A stretch of DNA of 42,679 nucleotides from Microcaldota archaeon (GCA_030648615.1 JAUSHJ010000018.1:1-42679), one strand, 5' to 3'. Shown: positions 14,831 through 23,236, numbered from the stretch's first letter. Notes: generated from the sequence alone by a model not told the origin. A program made the numbers and translations.

Positions 14831-17503
14831 CTAGTTCAACTCTACCATTTCAACTTTCAATGCTTTTCCAGAAGCAATCTTCTCATTGCCACCGCCGTTT
14901 CCACCTAATTTAGCAAGAACTTTCTTCAATAATTCATTTGCTTTGTATTTAGATTTGCCACCGCAGGCAACAATTAGGTTGCCCTGGTTATTCATAAGAA
15001 CAACTGCGCTTGACTCGCTTGCAACTACTGCACTCGCGATTTTCTTGAGTATTTCAGAATCAACATCCAGTATTTTCATCATTACTTTTTCTTTGCAATG
15101 TTCTATCAGTTCGTGGGTTTCTTCTTCAACCAATTTATTCTGAAGCAATTCTATTTTTTTCCTCTGTTCTTTCCATTCGCTGAAAAATCTTTCAACTGCT
15201 TTTGGCAATTCATTATCTCCAACGCTGAGCATGGTTGCAGATGTATGAAGCATAGCTTCTCGTTCCTGAATATATCTGACTGCAACATCCCCGCATTTAT
15301 ATGTAAGTCGTTCAATTCCATCCTGTATGCTTTCTCTCCGTACTATCTTGAAGCAGCCAATTTCACCGGTAGTTTTCAACATGTGGTGGGTACCGCCGCA
15401 AGCTTCACTATCAACATCACCCATGCTGACTACCCTCAGTTCTTTACCTGGTACTGCCCCTCCCTGATAAAGTGTAAATCCATATTTTTGTTCTGCTGTA
15501 ACACGTGGCAGCACTTCGATTTTTATCGGCATGTTTCTGGAAATAAAATCATTTACAAGTAATTCAATCTTATTTAGTTCTTCAGGTGTAATTTTCTTGT
15601 AGTGTGTAATATCAAGATGTGCACGTTCCTCATCTTTATGGGAACCACCTTGCCATGCGTGTCTTCCCAGTACTTGCCTGCAGGCAGCAGTAACCAGATG
15701 CGTGACACTGTGGTGTCTTGTAATAGTTTTTCTTCTGTTCAAATCTACTTTGCCACTTACTTTTTGTCCTTTTTTGAATTTTGAAACATCTGCAACTTCA
15801 TGATAAGCTATTCCTGCCTGTTTTCCGACATATTTGACCTCTACGCCATTAAGTGACCCTCTATCAGAAACCTGGCCCCCGCCTTCAGGATAAAATCCAG
15901 TCCTGTCAAGAACTACATATTTTTTATTTAATATTGCAATTACAGTTGCATCGAATTCTTCCTTATCAGTATAGTATGCCTGCTCGGTTTTCGGCAATCC
16001 ATCAACATCAATTTTTGTTGAACTGTCTTCAATAGCAGTTGTTTCATCTTTTTCTCTTACTGCCTTGTAGAAATTTCCAGGTACTTCTACGCTTGCCTTC
16101 TGTTCTTTTGCTATTTCAGTAACGTATTCAGGAGGAATTCCATGGCTCTTGTACAGTGTAAATAAATCATCTGCCTTTACCTTCCCATTTGATTTTGAGA
16201 TAATCGATAATACTTTTCCCTTTGCCTTTTCTTTTGTTGCGGAATATCTTTTTCTCTCTTCTTCGATTACTGAAATAGTAGTATCTACACCGTCCTTCAG
16301 GTGTGGGAAGATATAATCAAGATGTTTTGCATGTCCTTTGAGTATTTCAGCGTAATCAAATTCAAATCCAAATTCATTTTCAAAACCAAATACTCTTCGT
16401 AGTACCATTCTGAGGTTGTATCCGCCACCTGCATTGCTTGGCAGCATGCCGTCTGTAACTGTAAACAGTAGCGTGCAAGTGTGATCTGCGGTCGCATATA
16501 TCGATTGTAGTCGTTCAAGCTGTGAGAATAATCCTTCTTTGCTTGTACCAAGCATCTTTGCCACACGTGTTTTTTCTGCTTCGAGGTCTTCCACTTCATC
16601 TTCATTTAAGCTACCTGAGATTTTTGCATATTTTAAGAATAAGTTTCTGTCAACTTCTACCCCTGTCTGTTTTTTCATTTTTTGTATTACGTCTCCAAAA
16701 ACTACTTCGTAGCTGGTCGGATCCCCGGTTGTCATCCACGCTAATCTGCTTAGTCCTGCACCCATGTCTATGACTTTGGTCTTTAGTTCGCGGTTTCCGG
16801 TTGGCGTATTTTCATATTGCATGAATACGCAATTTCCTAGTTCCAGGCCACGTACAAAATACTCCATGCTTGGGCCAAAATTACCGCCACCAGCCCAGAC
16901 ATCTTCCATGAATACCAATTCATCCTCAGGAATACCCAACTGTTTCAAATATGCAATATCGTGTTCTATTGCTTCGTTTTTCCAATAAAACAACCCTGTT
17001 TTGCTGGTGTTAAATGCATGCTGACCAATCATGACGAAATTAGTATAATGTCTTCCGCTTACACCTACGTTACTTATGTCTCCGAAACGAATGCAGGGTT
17101 GCGGCACGATTAATGGGTTATGCGGCGGATCGAGTTCCCCGTTTACTACATATGGCTGAAAATCGTTAATGCTTGCAATTGTGAAATATAAATCGTCTCT
17201 CCACCTTGCTACTGTAGGGTATGGTTTGACATAACCGTGTCCTTTGCTTGTAAAATATTTTTCAATTACTTTCCAGGTATCAACATATCCGAGTTTCTTT
17301 TTTACTGGAGTATCTCCTATAAATTGATAACCTATACAGGAAGGATCAGCACACTGCTTTCGCTCGCTGGTGCTCCAGAAATTTCTCTTGCAGCTGGAAC
17401 ACTGCTGTCGTTTGAAACCTCTTTCTATTAAGCATTCCAATTTGTAGTGCTTCTCCCACTGTTTTGTAAATTCTATTCTAAGCTGATCTTTATCAACGTC
17501 CAT
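14831..17503 (-). CDS. alaS: Alanyl-tRNA synthetase, archaeal type
   Basis: The enzyme charges tRNA-Ala with alanine. From ATG 17503 it has 890 residues (a TTG three codons earlier is less likely). The N-terminal archaeal zinc motif is C35-S-S-C38 with C51 and C56. The class II catalytic core follows (HAFNTSKTGLFYWKNE, VWAGGGNFGPSMEYFVRG). The editing domain has HHSVTHL and EACGGTHHM metal-binding motifs for clearing mischarged Ser/Gly. The C-terminal C-Ala/DHHA1 region ends in LGGNGGGNEKIASG. It is cotranscribed with the downstream HD hydrolase and divergent from the lipoprotein gene at 17596. Confidence 0.97.
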   Translation of the reverse strand: MDVDKDQLRIEFTKQWEKHYKLECLIERGFKRQQCSSCKRNFWSTSERKQCADPSCIGYQFIGDTPVKKKLGYVDTWKVIEKYFTSKGHGYVKPYPTVARWRDDLYFTIASINDFQPYVVNGELDPPHNPLIVPQPCIRFGDISNVGVSGRHYTNFVMIGQHAFNTSKTGLFYWKNEAIEHDIAYLKQLGIPEDELVFMEDVWAGGGNFGPSMEYFVRGLELGNCVFMQYENTPTGNRELKTKVIDMGAGLSRLAWMTTGDPTSYEVVFGDVIQKMKKQTGVEVDRNLFLKYAKISGSLNEDEVEDLEAEKTRVAKMLGTSKEGLFSQLERLQSIYATADHTCTLLFTVTDGMLPSNAGGGYNLRMVLRRVFGFENEFGFEFDYAEILKGHAKHLDYIFPHLKDGVDTTISVIEEERKRYSATKEKAKGKVLSIISKSNGKVKADDLFTLYKSHGIPPEYVTEIAKEQKASVEVPGNFYKAVREKDETTAIEDSSTKIDVDGLPKTEQAYYTDKEEFDATVIAILNKKYVVLDRTGFYPEGGGQVSDRGSLNGVEVKYVGKQAGIAYHEVADVSKFKKGQKVSGKVDLNRRKTITRHHSVTHLVTAACRQVLGRHAWQGGSHKDEERAHLDITHYKKITPEELNKIELLVNDFISRNMPIKIEVLPRVTAEQKYGFTLYQGGAVPGKELRVVSMGDVDSEACGGTHHMLKTTGEIGCFKIVRRESIQDGIERLTYKCGDVAVRYIQEREAMLHTSATMLSVGDNELPKAVERFFSEWKEQRKKIELLQNKLVEEETHELIEHCKEKVMMKILDVDSEILKKIASAVVASESSAVVLMNNQGNLIVACGGKSKYKANELLKKVLAKLGGNGGGNEKIASGKALKVEMVELN

Positions 17504-17595
17504 AGTTATCAATTCTGTTTAATCAGTTTTTTAAGTGCTTCTGATGTTCATTTGCTTACACAACCTTTTTATTTATTGTCTGATTTACTAGGGAA

Positions 17596-18729
17596 ATGAA
17601 ACTTTATGTCCTATTAGCACTATTTGGAGTATTACTTCTAGCAGGTTGTAATGGTTTGGTCAAAAACAATCTTTCAGACGTTCCAATTCTAGATGGAAAT
17701 AAGACAATTAAACCTGCAGAATGTTTAGATGGTGATAATGGCAAAGACATTTATGTGCGTGGTATAATTAGTTCCTCTGGTTTAACAACGGAACTCCCAA
17801 TAGAAGATAATTGCCAAGATGAAAAAATACTCAGAGAATTCTATTGCGATAATGGCGATATAAAATACGAAGATACTTCTTGTCCAGATGAGTTTACTTG
17901 TAATGACGGTGCCTGCAAACCTAAAACAATAACTATTCTAGAAGAACCAAAAATTAATGAAACTATAATACAGTCAAATATTACAGTGCAAGAAAATACC
18001 ACTTCCAATATATGTGGCCCTACCTATAACCCAGTATGTGGTAAAGATGGAAAAACATATCAGAATTCATGTGCTGCAGGTGCTGCAAACACTGTAGTTG
18101 ACCGTGCTGGTGAATGTAAAATAGAAACTAGCGGTTGTTCTAAGGATGACAACTCTAGTATATACGTAAAAGGCAGTGCAATTTTTGATGGAAAAAATTT
18201 TGATGATATCTGTAATTCAAAAGATAATCTTAAGGAGTTCTATTGTGTTAACAATTCCATTACTTCAAAAGTTATTTCGTGTCCAGGTTCCTATAGTTGT
18301 AATAATGGCACATGTGTTAAAAATATTCAAAGTTGTGTTGGTGGTAATTCTTCAAATATATATTCTGCAGGGATAGTCAATATTACTCTTCCATCTTCAT
18401 ATGTTCAGAATTATGCTGATGAATGTGTTAATGATAAATTGAAAAAATACTATTGCAGTGGAATTAATGTTAGTTCTGAACTTTTGGATTGTCCACAAGG
18501 TTTCATGTGTGATGGTGGCAGTTGCCAACATTTAAGTTATTGTTATGATTTTGATGGAGGTACGTATCCTAACATTGCTTCTAAAGTAACCATAGGGAGT
18601 ACTACGTTTTCTGATACGTGCACTAGTAACTATACTGTAACTGAGTACTACTGTGATTCCAGTAATTTAAGATTAGTGGATAAATCCTGTGACATCGGAA
18701 AAGTTTGTAAAGATGGCGGGTGCCAGTAA
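17596..18729 (+). CDS. Lipoprotein with four six-Cys repeats and a Kazal-like domain
   Basis: The protein has 377 residues. The signal peptide ends at a lipobox, LLLAGC (C18), so it should be lipid-anchored on the outside of the membrane. Four repeats of about 60-65 residues, each with six cysteines, span C43-C107, C181-C240, C247-C310 and C316-C376. Their consensus is C..D...G..I...G........D.C.....L.E(Y/F)YC......C...(F/Y).C..G.C. Between repeats 1 and 2 sits a Kazal-like module, CGPTYNPVCGKDGKTYQNSC to GEC (C140-C174), with four of the usual six Cys. Kazal domains inhibit serine proteases. Protection from secreted proteases or contact with other cells is an inference. Confidence 0.85.
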   Translation: MKLYVLLALFGVLLLAGCNGLVKNNLSDVPILDGNKTIKPAECLDGDNGKDIYVRGIISSSGLTTELPIEDNCQDEKILREFYCDNGDIKYEDTSCPDEFTCNDGACKPKTITILEEPKINETIIQSNITVQENTTSNICGPTYNPVCGKDGKTYQNSCAAGAANTVVDRAGECKIETSGCSKDDNSSIYVKGSAIFDGKNFDDICNSKDNLKEFYCVNNSITSKVISCPGSYSCNNGTCVKNIQSCVGGNSSNIYSAGIVNITLPSSYVQNYADECVNDKLKKYYCSGINVSSELLDCPQGFMCDGGSCQHLSYCYDFDGGTYPNIASKVTIGSTTFSDTCTSNYTVTEYYCDSSNLRLVDKSCDIGKVCKDGGCQ

Positions 18730-18747
18730 GCTGGTTTACTGTTTCGT

Positions 18748-18807
18748 GTCCAATAAATGCCACTGCATTTATGGATCATAAATCGATGTTTCGATTTATT
18801 GGTCTTG
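18748..18807 (-). repeat. Dispersed hairpin element, copy 2 (inverted)
   Basis: On the minus strand, HP1 is GACCAATAAATCGA paired with TCGATTTATGATC, and HP2 is CATAAATGC-AGTG-GCATTTATTGG. A third stem may be CAGTAA/TTACTG (18724-18741), overlapping the lipoprotein stop codon. It lies between convergent gene ends (lipoprotein and Fic), as copy 1 does. Stem sequences differ from copy 1 while pairing is kept. Confidence 0.55.
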
Positions 18808-18812
18808 AGTTT

Positions 18813-18841
18813 AGGTATCTTGAGTTTTACTTAAGATACTT
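18813..18841. terminator. Hairpin across the 3' end of the fic gene
   Basis: AGGTATCTTGAG and CTTAAGATACTT form 12 pairs (two G-T) around a TTTTA loop. The hairpin covers the last codons and the stop codon of fic. It may protect or define 3' ends of the two convergent transcripts. Confidence 0.4.
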
Positions 18842-19780
18842 AAAATATATTTTGAAGAACTTTTCATGCGTTTCTTTTAATCTTTCATAGAGAAATCTTT
18901 CGATTGTCACATTTTTTTCACCGTCAAAATCCTTTAATGCATTGAAATAAGAAATTCTTTGCGTTCTTCTTATTATGAGAGGCGGATACCCAGCATTGAT
19001 CAAAATAATATTTAATAGAAATCTACCTACTCTGCCGTTTCCGTCTTCAAATGGGTGAATTCCTTCAAAGCGTCCATGGAAATGGGTAGCCAATTGCAAA
19101 GGATGCACAGTGTCTTTTTTCTTAGCATACCAGTCCAGAAGTCGTTGCATCTCTTCCTGGACTTTTTCAGGAGGAACAGTGATTACGCTTCTTCCATGTA
19201 TATAATTCGGAACTGTTTTGTAGCCTTCAGGTATGCCCATATCCTTGACAAGCATAGAATGCATCCTGAAAATATCTTTTTTGTTAACGCTGAATCTTTT
19301 TCTTAGTATCAAGTCTACTACTTCACGTGAATTTCTGGTTTCATATATTTCTCTAAGCATTTTTCCCTTTATTGTAGTATTCTCGTATATTACTATGGCA
19401 ACGTCTTTGAGTGTGAGGGAATTTCCTTCGATTGCATTTGATTCATAGGTAAAATTTACAGTAAATCTGTCGAACAGGTCTTTTAGTTGATTTGAGGAAA
19501 GTTTACTTACTATTTTTCTGTATTCTACCCGCATTTTTTCTATCTTATTTATTGCATTTTTATCTGGAAGCTTGAATATTTCATGGTGTTTCTGGGTATA
19601 TTTAACATATGCTTCGGCTTCTTTTTCGTCAAAAAACAATTCTAATTCTTGAAGGCTGACTTCATTTAGATTTTTGACTAGCTTATATAATTTTGTGATT
19701 TGACCATTAGGCAATCTGATTGAACGGACAGCGTAAGTATAGTACTTTCCTTTTATTTTCTTTTTCTTGAAATGAACCAT
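18827..19780 (-). CDS. Fic-domain protein (AMP transferase family)
   Basis: From ATG 19780 the protein has 317 residues (a GTG at 19798 is the alternative start). The Fic motif HPFEDGNGRVGR (242-253) is complete, with catalytic His242. An inhibitory helix motif, S-N-A-I-E-G (114-119), lies before it, which makes it a class II, self-inhibited Fic protein. Such enzymes usually attach AMP to a Tyr, Ser or Thr hydroxyl of a target protein. The N-terminal 60 residues are basic and beta-rich; the C-terminal helical part could hold a DNA-binding fold. The promoter carries a large inverted repeat, which suggests autoregulation. Confidence 0.9.
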   Translation of the reverse strand: MVHFKKKKIKGKYYTYAVRSIRLPNGQITKLYKLVKNLNEVSLQELELFFDEKEAEAYVKYTQKHHEIFKLPDKNAINKIEKMRVEYRKIVSKLSSNQLKDLFDRFTVNFTYESNAIEGNSLTLKDVAIVIYENTTIKGKMLREIYETRNSREVVDLILRKRFSVNKKDIFRMHSMLVKDMGIPEGYKTVPNYIHGRSVITVPPEKVQEEMQRLLDWYAKKKDTVHPLQLATHFHGRFEGIHPFEDGNGRVGRFLLNIILINAGYPPLIIRRTQRISYFNALKDFDGEKNVTIERFLYERLKETHEKFFKIYFKYLK

Positions 19781-19786
19781 AATATG

Positions 19787-19833
19787 GTTACCCCCCACAG
19801 ATATTTAAATCTTACGTTTTTGTGGGGGTTAAC
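19787..19833 (-). promoter_or_regulatory. Fic promoter with 13-base inverted repeat
   Basis: The arms are 19787-19799 (GTTACCCCCCACA) and 19821-19833 (TGTGGGGGTTAAC), matching at 12 of 13 positions, with 21 bases between them. The TATA box ATTTAAATAT (read leftward, 19801-19810) is inside the loop, 21-30 bases before the ATG. The left arm lies at the expected transcription start. The runs of C and G stand out in this AT-rich DNA. Confidence 0.6.
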
Positions 19834-19860
19834 AGAATTTGTAAGGATGGAGGATGCATT

Positions 19861-21060
19861 TTACAATAGTTTCACAGCCCAGTAGGTTGGGTCAGGTTCA
19901 CCACCCATATGCCTTTTAATAAGATTAAGATCAGGGTGCTCAGATCCGCCAAGATGCACAGTGTCTATGCCTTGTGACAGAAGATCACGAAATAGTACCG
20001 AATATGCATATATAGGCATGGCACTGAAACCTGTCTCATGTGTCAATTCGACACCAGAATTTACACAACTTTGCCCTTCGGCTTTTAACCGAATGGGCAA
20101 ATCATCTCCAATTATTCCTAATCTTGTTAGTACTGTTTCCTTGTCCCTTGATGTAAATGTCGTATAAATTCCAACTTTTGTGTCCGTTAATTTTTCATAA
20201 ACGAACAGGGAAACTGGCACATCATCCAAAAATCCTATTTTTGCATCCACACCTGGTACTGAAATTAGTCTAGGGGAAATAGAATTTAGGTGATCTTCCA
20301 TAGTAGAACCAATTGCCTTTCCAAGACTTCTAAGAAGTTGAAAATGAGTTTCAAGAATCTGTAGAGCTGCATCGGTATCACTCTGTTCAAGTTTTCTTAA
20401 TTCATAAGTTAAATTGTTTCTTCTAAGGAAATTAGAGAATCTGTTGCAGTGAAGACGGAAGTTTCTTCTATGGTTATTGTTTCCACCGCTAGTCAGATTA
20501 TTTAAGCTACCATCAGGTTTGATTATTTTTTTAAGATCAATTACTCCGTTGGTTAGACTCTCATCTTCTTCCGGAGCTTCAGAGTGCCAAGGATGTTCTT
20601 TTGCAGGCAACCAACCACTATTTAGCAATTGAAGGTACTGGTCGAATTTTAGGTATCTTACACAAACACCTGAAAGTGGTATCGATGGAATAGAATCTAC
20701 AAAGTCTCTTACTTTTTCAATTGAGTTTATTCCTCTAGGGGAAACGATGATCAAATAACCTGGTTTTTCTAGAGGGTCTCCTTCCTTTCTGAAATAGCCT
20801 AGTGAGAAAATTGTTTCATTATCATGATAAATCAAGCCAAAAGGTGCAAAATCGCTTTTTCCGCGAACGTTATGTCCATTAGAGTAGAGTGCAAACGCAG
20901 TACTGCTCAAACCGTAGCTACCATCTTTAAATCTATCAACTACTGGGTAGTCAACGAGAGGCTTAAATATGTCTAGTTCTGCAGGGAATCTCTTCAGTAG
21001 TGCCATTTCCACTGTTTTTCTTTCAGTAATTGCGTGAGATACGGTTTTGTGTTTTTCCAT
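19861..21060 (-). CDS. GNAT-fold-like protein (DUF2156/FemAB-like), unknown substrate
   Basis: The protein has 399 residues. The C-terminal half resembles the acyltransferase fold of the DUF2156/aminoacyl transferase group, especially VHLGGSEHPDLNLIKRHMGG near the C-terminus, where family members have a Gly-Ser segment followed by a Lys in a hydrophobic helix. A basic Asn/Arg patch (GGNNNHRRNFRLHCNRF) lies in the middle. There are no membrane segments. Assignment is by pattern only, and transfer of an acyl or aminoacyl group is plausible, not shown. It is divergent from the Lrp gene at 21172. Confidence 0.5.
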   Translation of the reverse strand: MEKHKTVSHAITERKTVEMALLKRFPAELDIFKPLVDYPVVDRFKDGSYGLSSTAFALYSNGHNVRGKSDFAPFGLIYHDNETIFSLGYFRKEGDPLEKPGYLIIVSPRGINSIEKVRDFVDSIPSIPLSGVCVRYLKFDQYLQLLNSGWLPAKEHPWHSEAPEEDESLTNGVIDLKKIIKPDGSLNNLTSGGNNNHRRNFRLHCNRFSNFLRRNNLTYELRKLEQSDTDAALQILETHFQLLRSLGKAIGSTMEDHLNSISPRLISVPGVDAKIGFLDDVPVSLFVYEKLTDTKVGIYTTFTSRDKETVLTRLGIIGDDLPIRLKAEGQSCVNSGVELTHETGFSAMPIYAYSVLFRDLLSQGIDTVHLGGSEHPDLNLIKRHMGGEPDPTYWAVKLL

Positions 21061-21123
21061 GTTCTAACATGTTCAGCTAGTATATATAAAATAAATTATT
21101 AAAAACTTTGACAAAAGCTCAAT

Positions 21124-21134
21124 ATTTATAAATA
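21124..21134 (+). promoter_or_regulatory. TATA box of tandem Lrp regulator gene
   Basis: ATTTATAAATA lies 38 bases before ATG 21172. This leaves a 5' leader of about 12-15 bases without a clear ribosome binding site. Confidence 0.45.
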
Positions 21135-21171
21135 CTATTGCTTATTTGTAATAATAACCAGTGAGCCTCCC

Positions 21172-22212
21172 ATGCCTCCCATAAAGAAAAAATCAAGTCT
21201 TAGGTATCTAGTCTCTAGTTTCGAACAATCAACCTTACCTAAAATTGATGCTATCGACAGAAAAATTATTTATGAGCTAGAACAGAACTGCAGAAGAAGC
21301 CTGAATGAAATAGCAAAGAACGTAAGAGTAAGTAAACAGACACTTCACTATAGGATAGTGAGGCTGGTGAGTGAGAGGGTAATTACTCAATTCGTAGCTA
21401 TACTGGATGTAAGCAAACTTGGTTTGGTTAACCACGAAGTCTGGGTGCAACTGGAAGTTTTGCCAGAAGATAAAAAGAATCAGTTCATAGAGTTTCTAAT
21501 TGCTCATAATGCAACCAGGTGGGTTGCCAGTTGCGGCGGAAAAATTGATCTAGTATTTGCAATTGCTGCTGAGAATACAGTCAAGTTTAATATCATCTTA
21601 ACTGGCATTTTATCAAAATATCCTAACTATATAAAAAATTATTTTGTAACAATAACTCTAGAATACCTCACATATCCTCGTTCTCACATGATAAATGAAA
21701 GTGAAAATAGTTCTTATTCTTATATTGGCGGAGAACCGAAAAGAACTAATCTTGATGAAATTGAAATAGGTATCCTAAGTATCTTATCTAAAGATGCCAG
21801 AAAATCTACAGTGGAACTAGCAAAAGAGCTAGACATCACAGAAAATACCGTGAGGGCAAAGATAAAACTACTGGAAAAAGATAAAATAATCCAAACCTAC
21901 TCAGCAATAGTTCAGCCTTCGATGCTTGGACTGACGCATTTTGAAATACTTGCAACTACTTCTAATATGACTAAGGAAAAAGAGAAAGAGATTGAAACAT
22001 ATTGTTTGTTCAATCCATTTGTAACATATTATTTGAAATTAATAGGTAAATATGACATTGACGTGGCATTTGATGCAGTAAATCAGGAACATTTTCAGAA
22101 GATATTAGTGGAGTTCCGTTCAAGATTCTCAAGTATAATCAAGGATTTTGATTTTGTTTACATAACTTATGTTCATAAGTTCGATTATTTTGCTGGATTT
22201 GAAGTAGATTAA
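21172..22212 (+). CDS. Double Lrp/AsnC transcription regulator
   Basis: The protein has 346 residues and is two Lrp/AsnC units in one chain. Unit 1 has the HTH IDAIDRKIIYELEQNCRRSL with VRVSKQTLHYRI, followed by a RAM-like ligand domain to about residue 165. Unit 2 starts near residue 193 with LDEIEIGILSILSKDARKST and ITENTVRAKIKLLEKD, and has a second RAM-like domain. Lrp proteins normally dimerise through these domains to bind palindromic DNA and sense amino acids. The fusion makes an obligate pseudo-dimer with two different halves. The two HTHs may read an asymmetric site. The target genes are unknown. Confidence 0.88.
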   Translation: MPPIKKKSSLRYLVSSFEQSTLPKIDAIDRKIIYELEQNCRRSLNEIAKNVRVSKQTLHYRIVRLVSERVITQFVAILDVSKLGLVNHEVWVQLEVLPEDKKNQFIEFLIAHNATRWVASCGGKIDLVFAIAAENTVKFNIILTGILSKYPNYIKNYFVTITLEYLTYPRSHMINESENSSYSYIGGEPKRTNLDEIEIGILSILSKDARKSTVELAKELDITENTVRAKIKLLEKDKIIQTYSAIVQPSMLGLTHFEILATTSNMTKEKEKEIETYCLFNPFVTYYLKLIGKYDIDVAFDAVNQEHFQKILVEFRSRFSSIIKDFDFVYITYVHKFDYFAGFEVD

Positions 22213-22238
22213 AAAAAAGATAGCGGGCCCAGAGAGAT

Positions 22239-22318
22239 ATGTTCCCCATCACATGAGTTTTATCTCATGGTTTTTGGATAACCGTTTTGCCACAAGTTTG
22301 ACAAAAGTCAAAACGGTA
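22239..22318 (-). other. tRNA intron 3 (T loop)
   Basis: 80 nt. The central helix is GTTC/GAAC with bulges AAT and ATA, next to the GAGA/TCTC T stem. The inner stem is weak. The body has ACCGTTTTG/CAAAACGGT and CATGAG-ATAAAA-CTCATG hairpins. About 30 bases match intron 1. Confidence 0.85.
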
Positions 22319-22339
22319 TTGAACTCTCGGCGCATGGAT

Positions 22340-22390
22340 TTCTCGTTGAACGGTAATCCGTTCAAAGTTCGACATCAAATTTATGTCGAT
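22340..22390 (-). other. tRNA intron 2 (anticodon loop, canonical 37/38)
   Basis: 51 nt. It contains two perfect hairpins, TCGACAT/ATGTCGA and TTGAACGG-ATTA-CCGTTCAA. The bases AATC are repeated at both ends, so the exact cut is ambiguous by a few bases. The bulge-helix-bulge is relaxed (CTCT against CGAG, three of four pairs). Confidence 0.85.
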
Positions 22391-22411
22391 TAAGAGTCCA
22401 TTGCTCTACCA

Positions 22412-22487
22412 TTTCAGACCGTCTGGAAGTTGTACCTCATGGCTTTGGATAACTGTTTGCCATGAGTTTATGCTTATCCAAACGGTA
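22412..22487 (-). other. tRNA intron 1 (D loop)
   Basis: 76 nt. The bulge-helix-bulge fold is perfect: TCAG-CTT-ACCGT faces ACGGT-CTGA-AAT, with a 4-pair central helix and two 3-nt bulges. Cleavage after the second bulge base gives an exact tRNA. The body can form CTCATGGC/GCCATGAG or TTTGGATAA/TTATCCAAA. Confidence 0.88.
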
Positions 22488-22596
22488 AGCTGAGCTATGG
22501 GCCCAATAGCTACATTTCAGATTATACTGTATCAAGTAGAGATTAATCTAAGTATAGATATTTATTTAATGCTAAGTTTTAACCTTTTTTGTACCC

Positions 22597-23220
22597 CTAC
22601 AAGGCAATAAACTCAACTTCTATCTGTCTTTTGTTTATATTAACTATACAAGCCTTTCCATTTACTGCTGCAGGTACCTTTACAATATAACTTGCCCCAA
22701 TCTTTTTTACTCCGCTTAATTCGTGAACATGTCCACATAATACTAGGAAAGGTTGTTTTTCCTGGATTATCTTTAATATTGCTGTACTTCCTATGCTCTT
22801 CTCTCTTACCTGGTCAAAATATCCAAAAGGAGGGCAGTGACATACCAAAACGCTATTGTTATCTACCTTCAGTTTACTTATTTTTTTGTATATTTCTTCT
22901 TCTGTCAATTCGTTTAAAGTTCCGTAAGGAGTTATGTTGCTAAATCCGAAACCTACGATGTTTAACTGATCGTTTATTTCAATTCGTTTTTCGTGGATAT
23001 AGTTTCCTTTCTTCATTATCTCTTTAACTTCGTCGCTTTCGTTATTTCCAGCTATAGTAAACGCATCAATTGCCTGCAGTTCTTCAGCAAAACTAATGTT
23101 GTTCGTAGTAATATCTCCGCAGTTTATCAAATAGTTGAAACGCTTGCTATTTGAGAGTTTAGTTAATGATGATAACGCAAGTTCTTCGTTGTGTAAGTCA
23201 GAAAAAATAAGGAGTTTCAT
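22597..23220 (-). CDS. Metallophosphoesterase (calcineurin-like)
   Basis: From ATG 23220 (MKLLIFSDLHNEE) the protein has 207 residues. Metal-binding motifs appear in order: FSDLHNE, NCGDITT, AGNNES, CHCPPFG and CGHVHEL. This is the small YfcE-like group of phosphodiesterases. The in-frame extension up to 23277 overlaps the upstream zinc-protein gene and is unlikely to be used. It hydrolyses phosphodiester or phosphomonoester bonds; the substrate is unknown. It lies 16 bases after the small zinc protein and is probably in the operon beginning at 25439. Confidence 0.88.
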   Translation of the reverse strand: MKLLIFSDLHNEELALSSLTKLSNSKRFNYLINCGDITTNNISFAEELQAIDAFTIAGNNESDEVKEIMKKGNYIHEKRIEINDQLNIVGFGFSNITPYGTLNELTEEEIYKKISKLKVDNNSVLVCHCPPFGYFDQVREKSIGSTAILKIIQEKQPFLVLCGHVHELSGVKKIGASYIVKVPAAVNGKACIVNINKRQIEVEFIAL

Positions 23221-23236
23221 ATTGGTCGGCTCACAC

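Larger units (their letters stand above)
22224..22504 (-). tRNA. tRNA-Lys(CTT) with three introns
   Basis: The mature tRNA is assembled from four exons. The acceptor stem is GGGCCCA/TGGGCCC, the D stem GCTC/GAGC, the anticodon stem ATGGA/TCCAT with loop CTCTTAA (anticodon CTT), the T stem GAGAG/CTCTC with loop TTCAAAT, and the discriminator G. It is 74 nt after removal of introns at 22412-22487 (D loop), 22340-22390 (position 37/38) and 22239-22318 (T loop, 58/59). Bulge-helix-bulge folds support the D-loop and T-loop splice sites. CCA is not encoded, and a run of T follows the gene. Coordinates give the unspliced gene. Confidence 0.93.

Noticed and set aside
15098-15562. Plus-strand reading frame of 154 codons
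   Set aside because: It lies inside alaS on the opposite strand and its sequence looks like a Phe/Cys-rich shadow frame.
19781-19798. GTG start giving six extra residues for Fic
   Set aside because: The extra codons are made of the left arm of the promoter inverted repeat; ATG 19780 fits better, though a leaderless GTG cannot be excluded.
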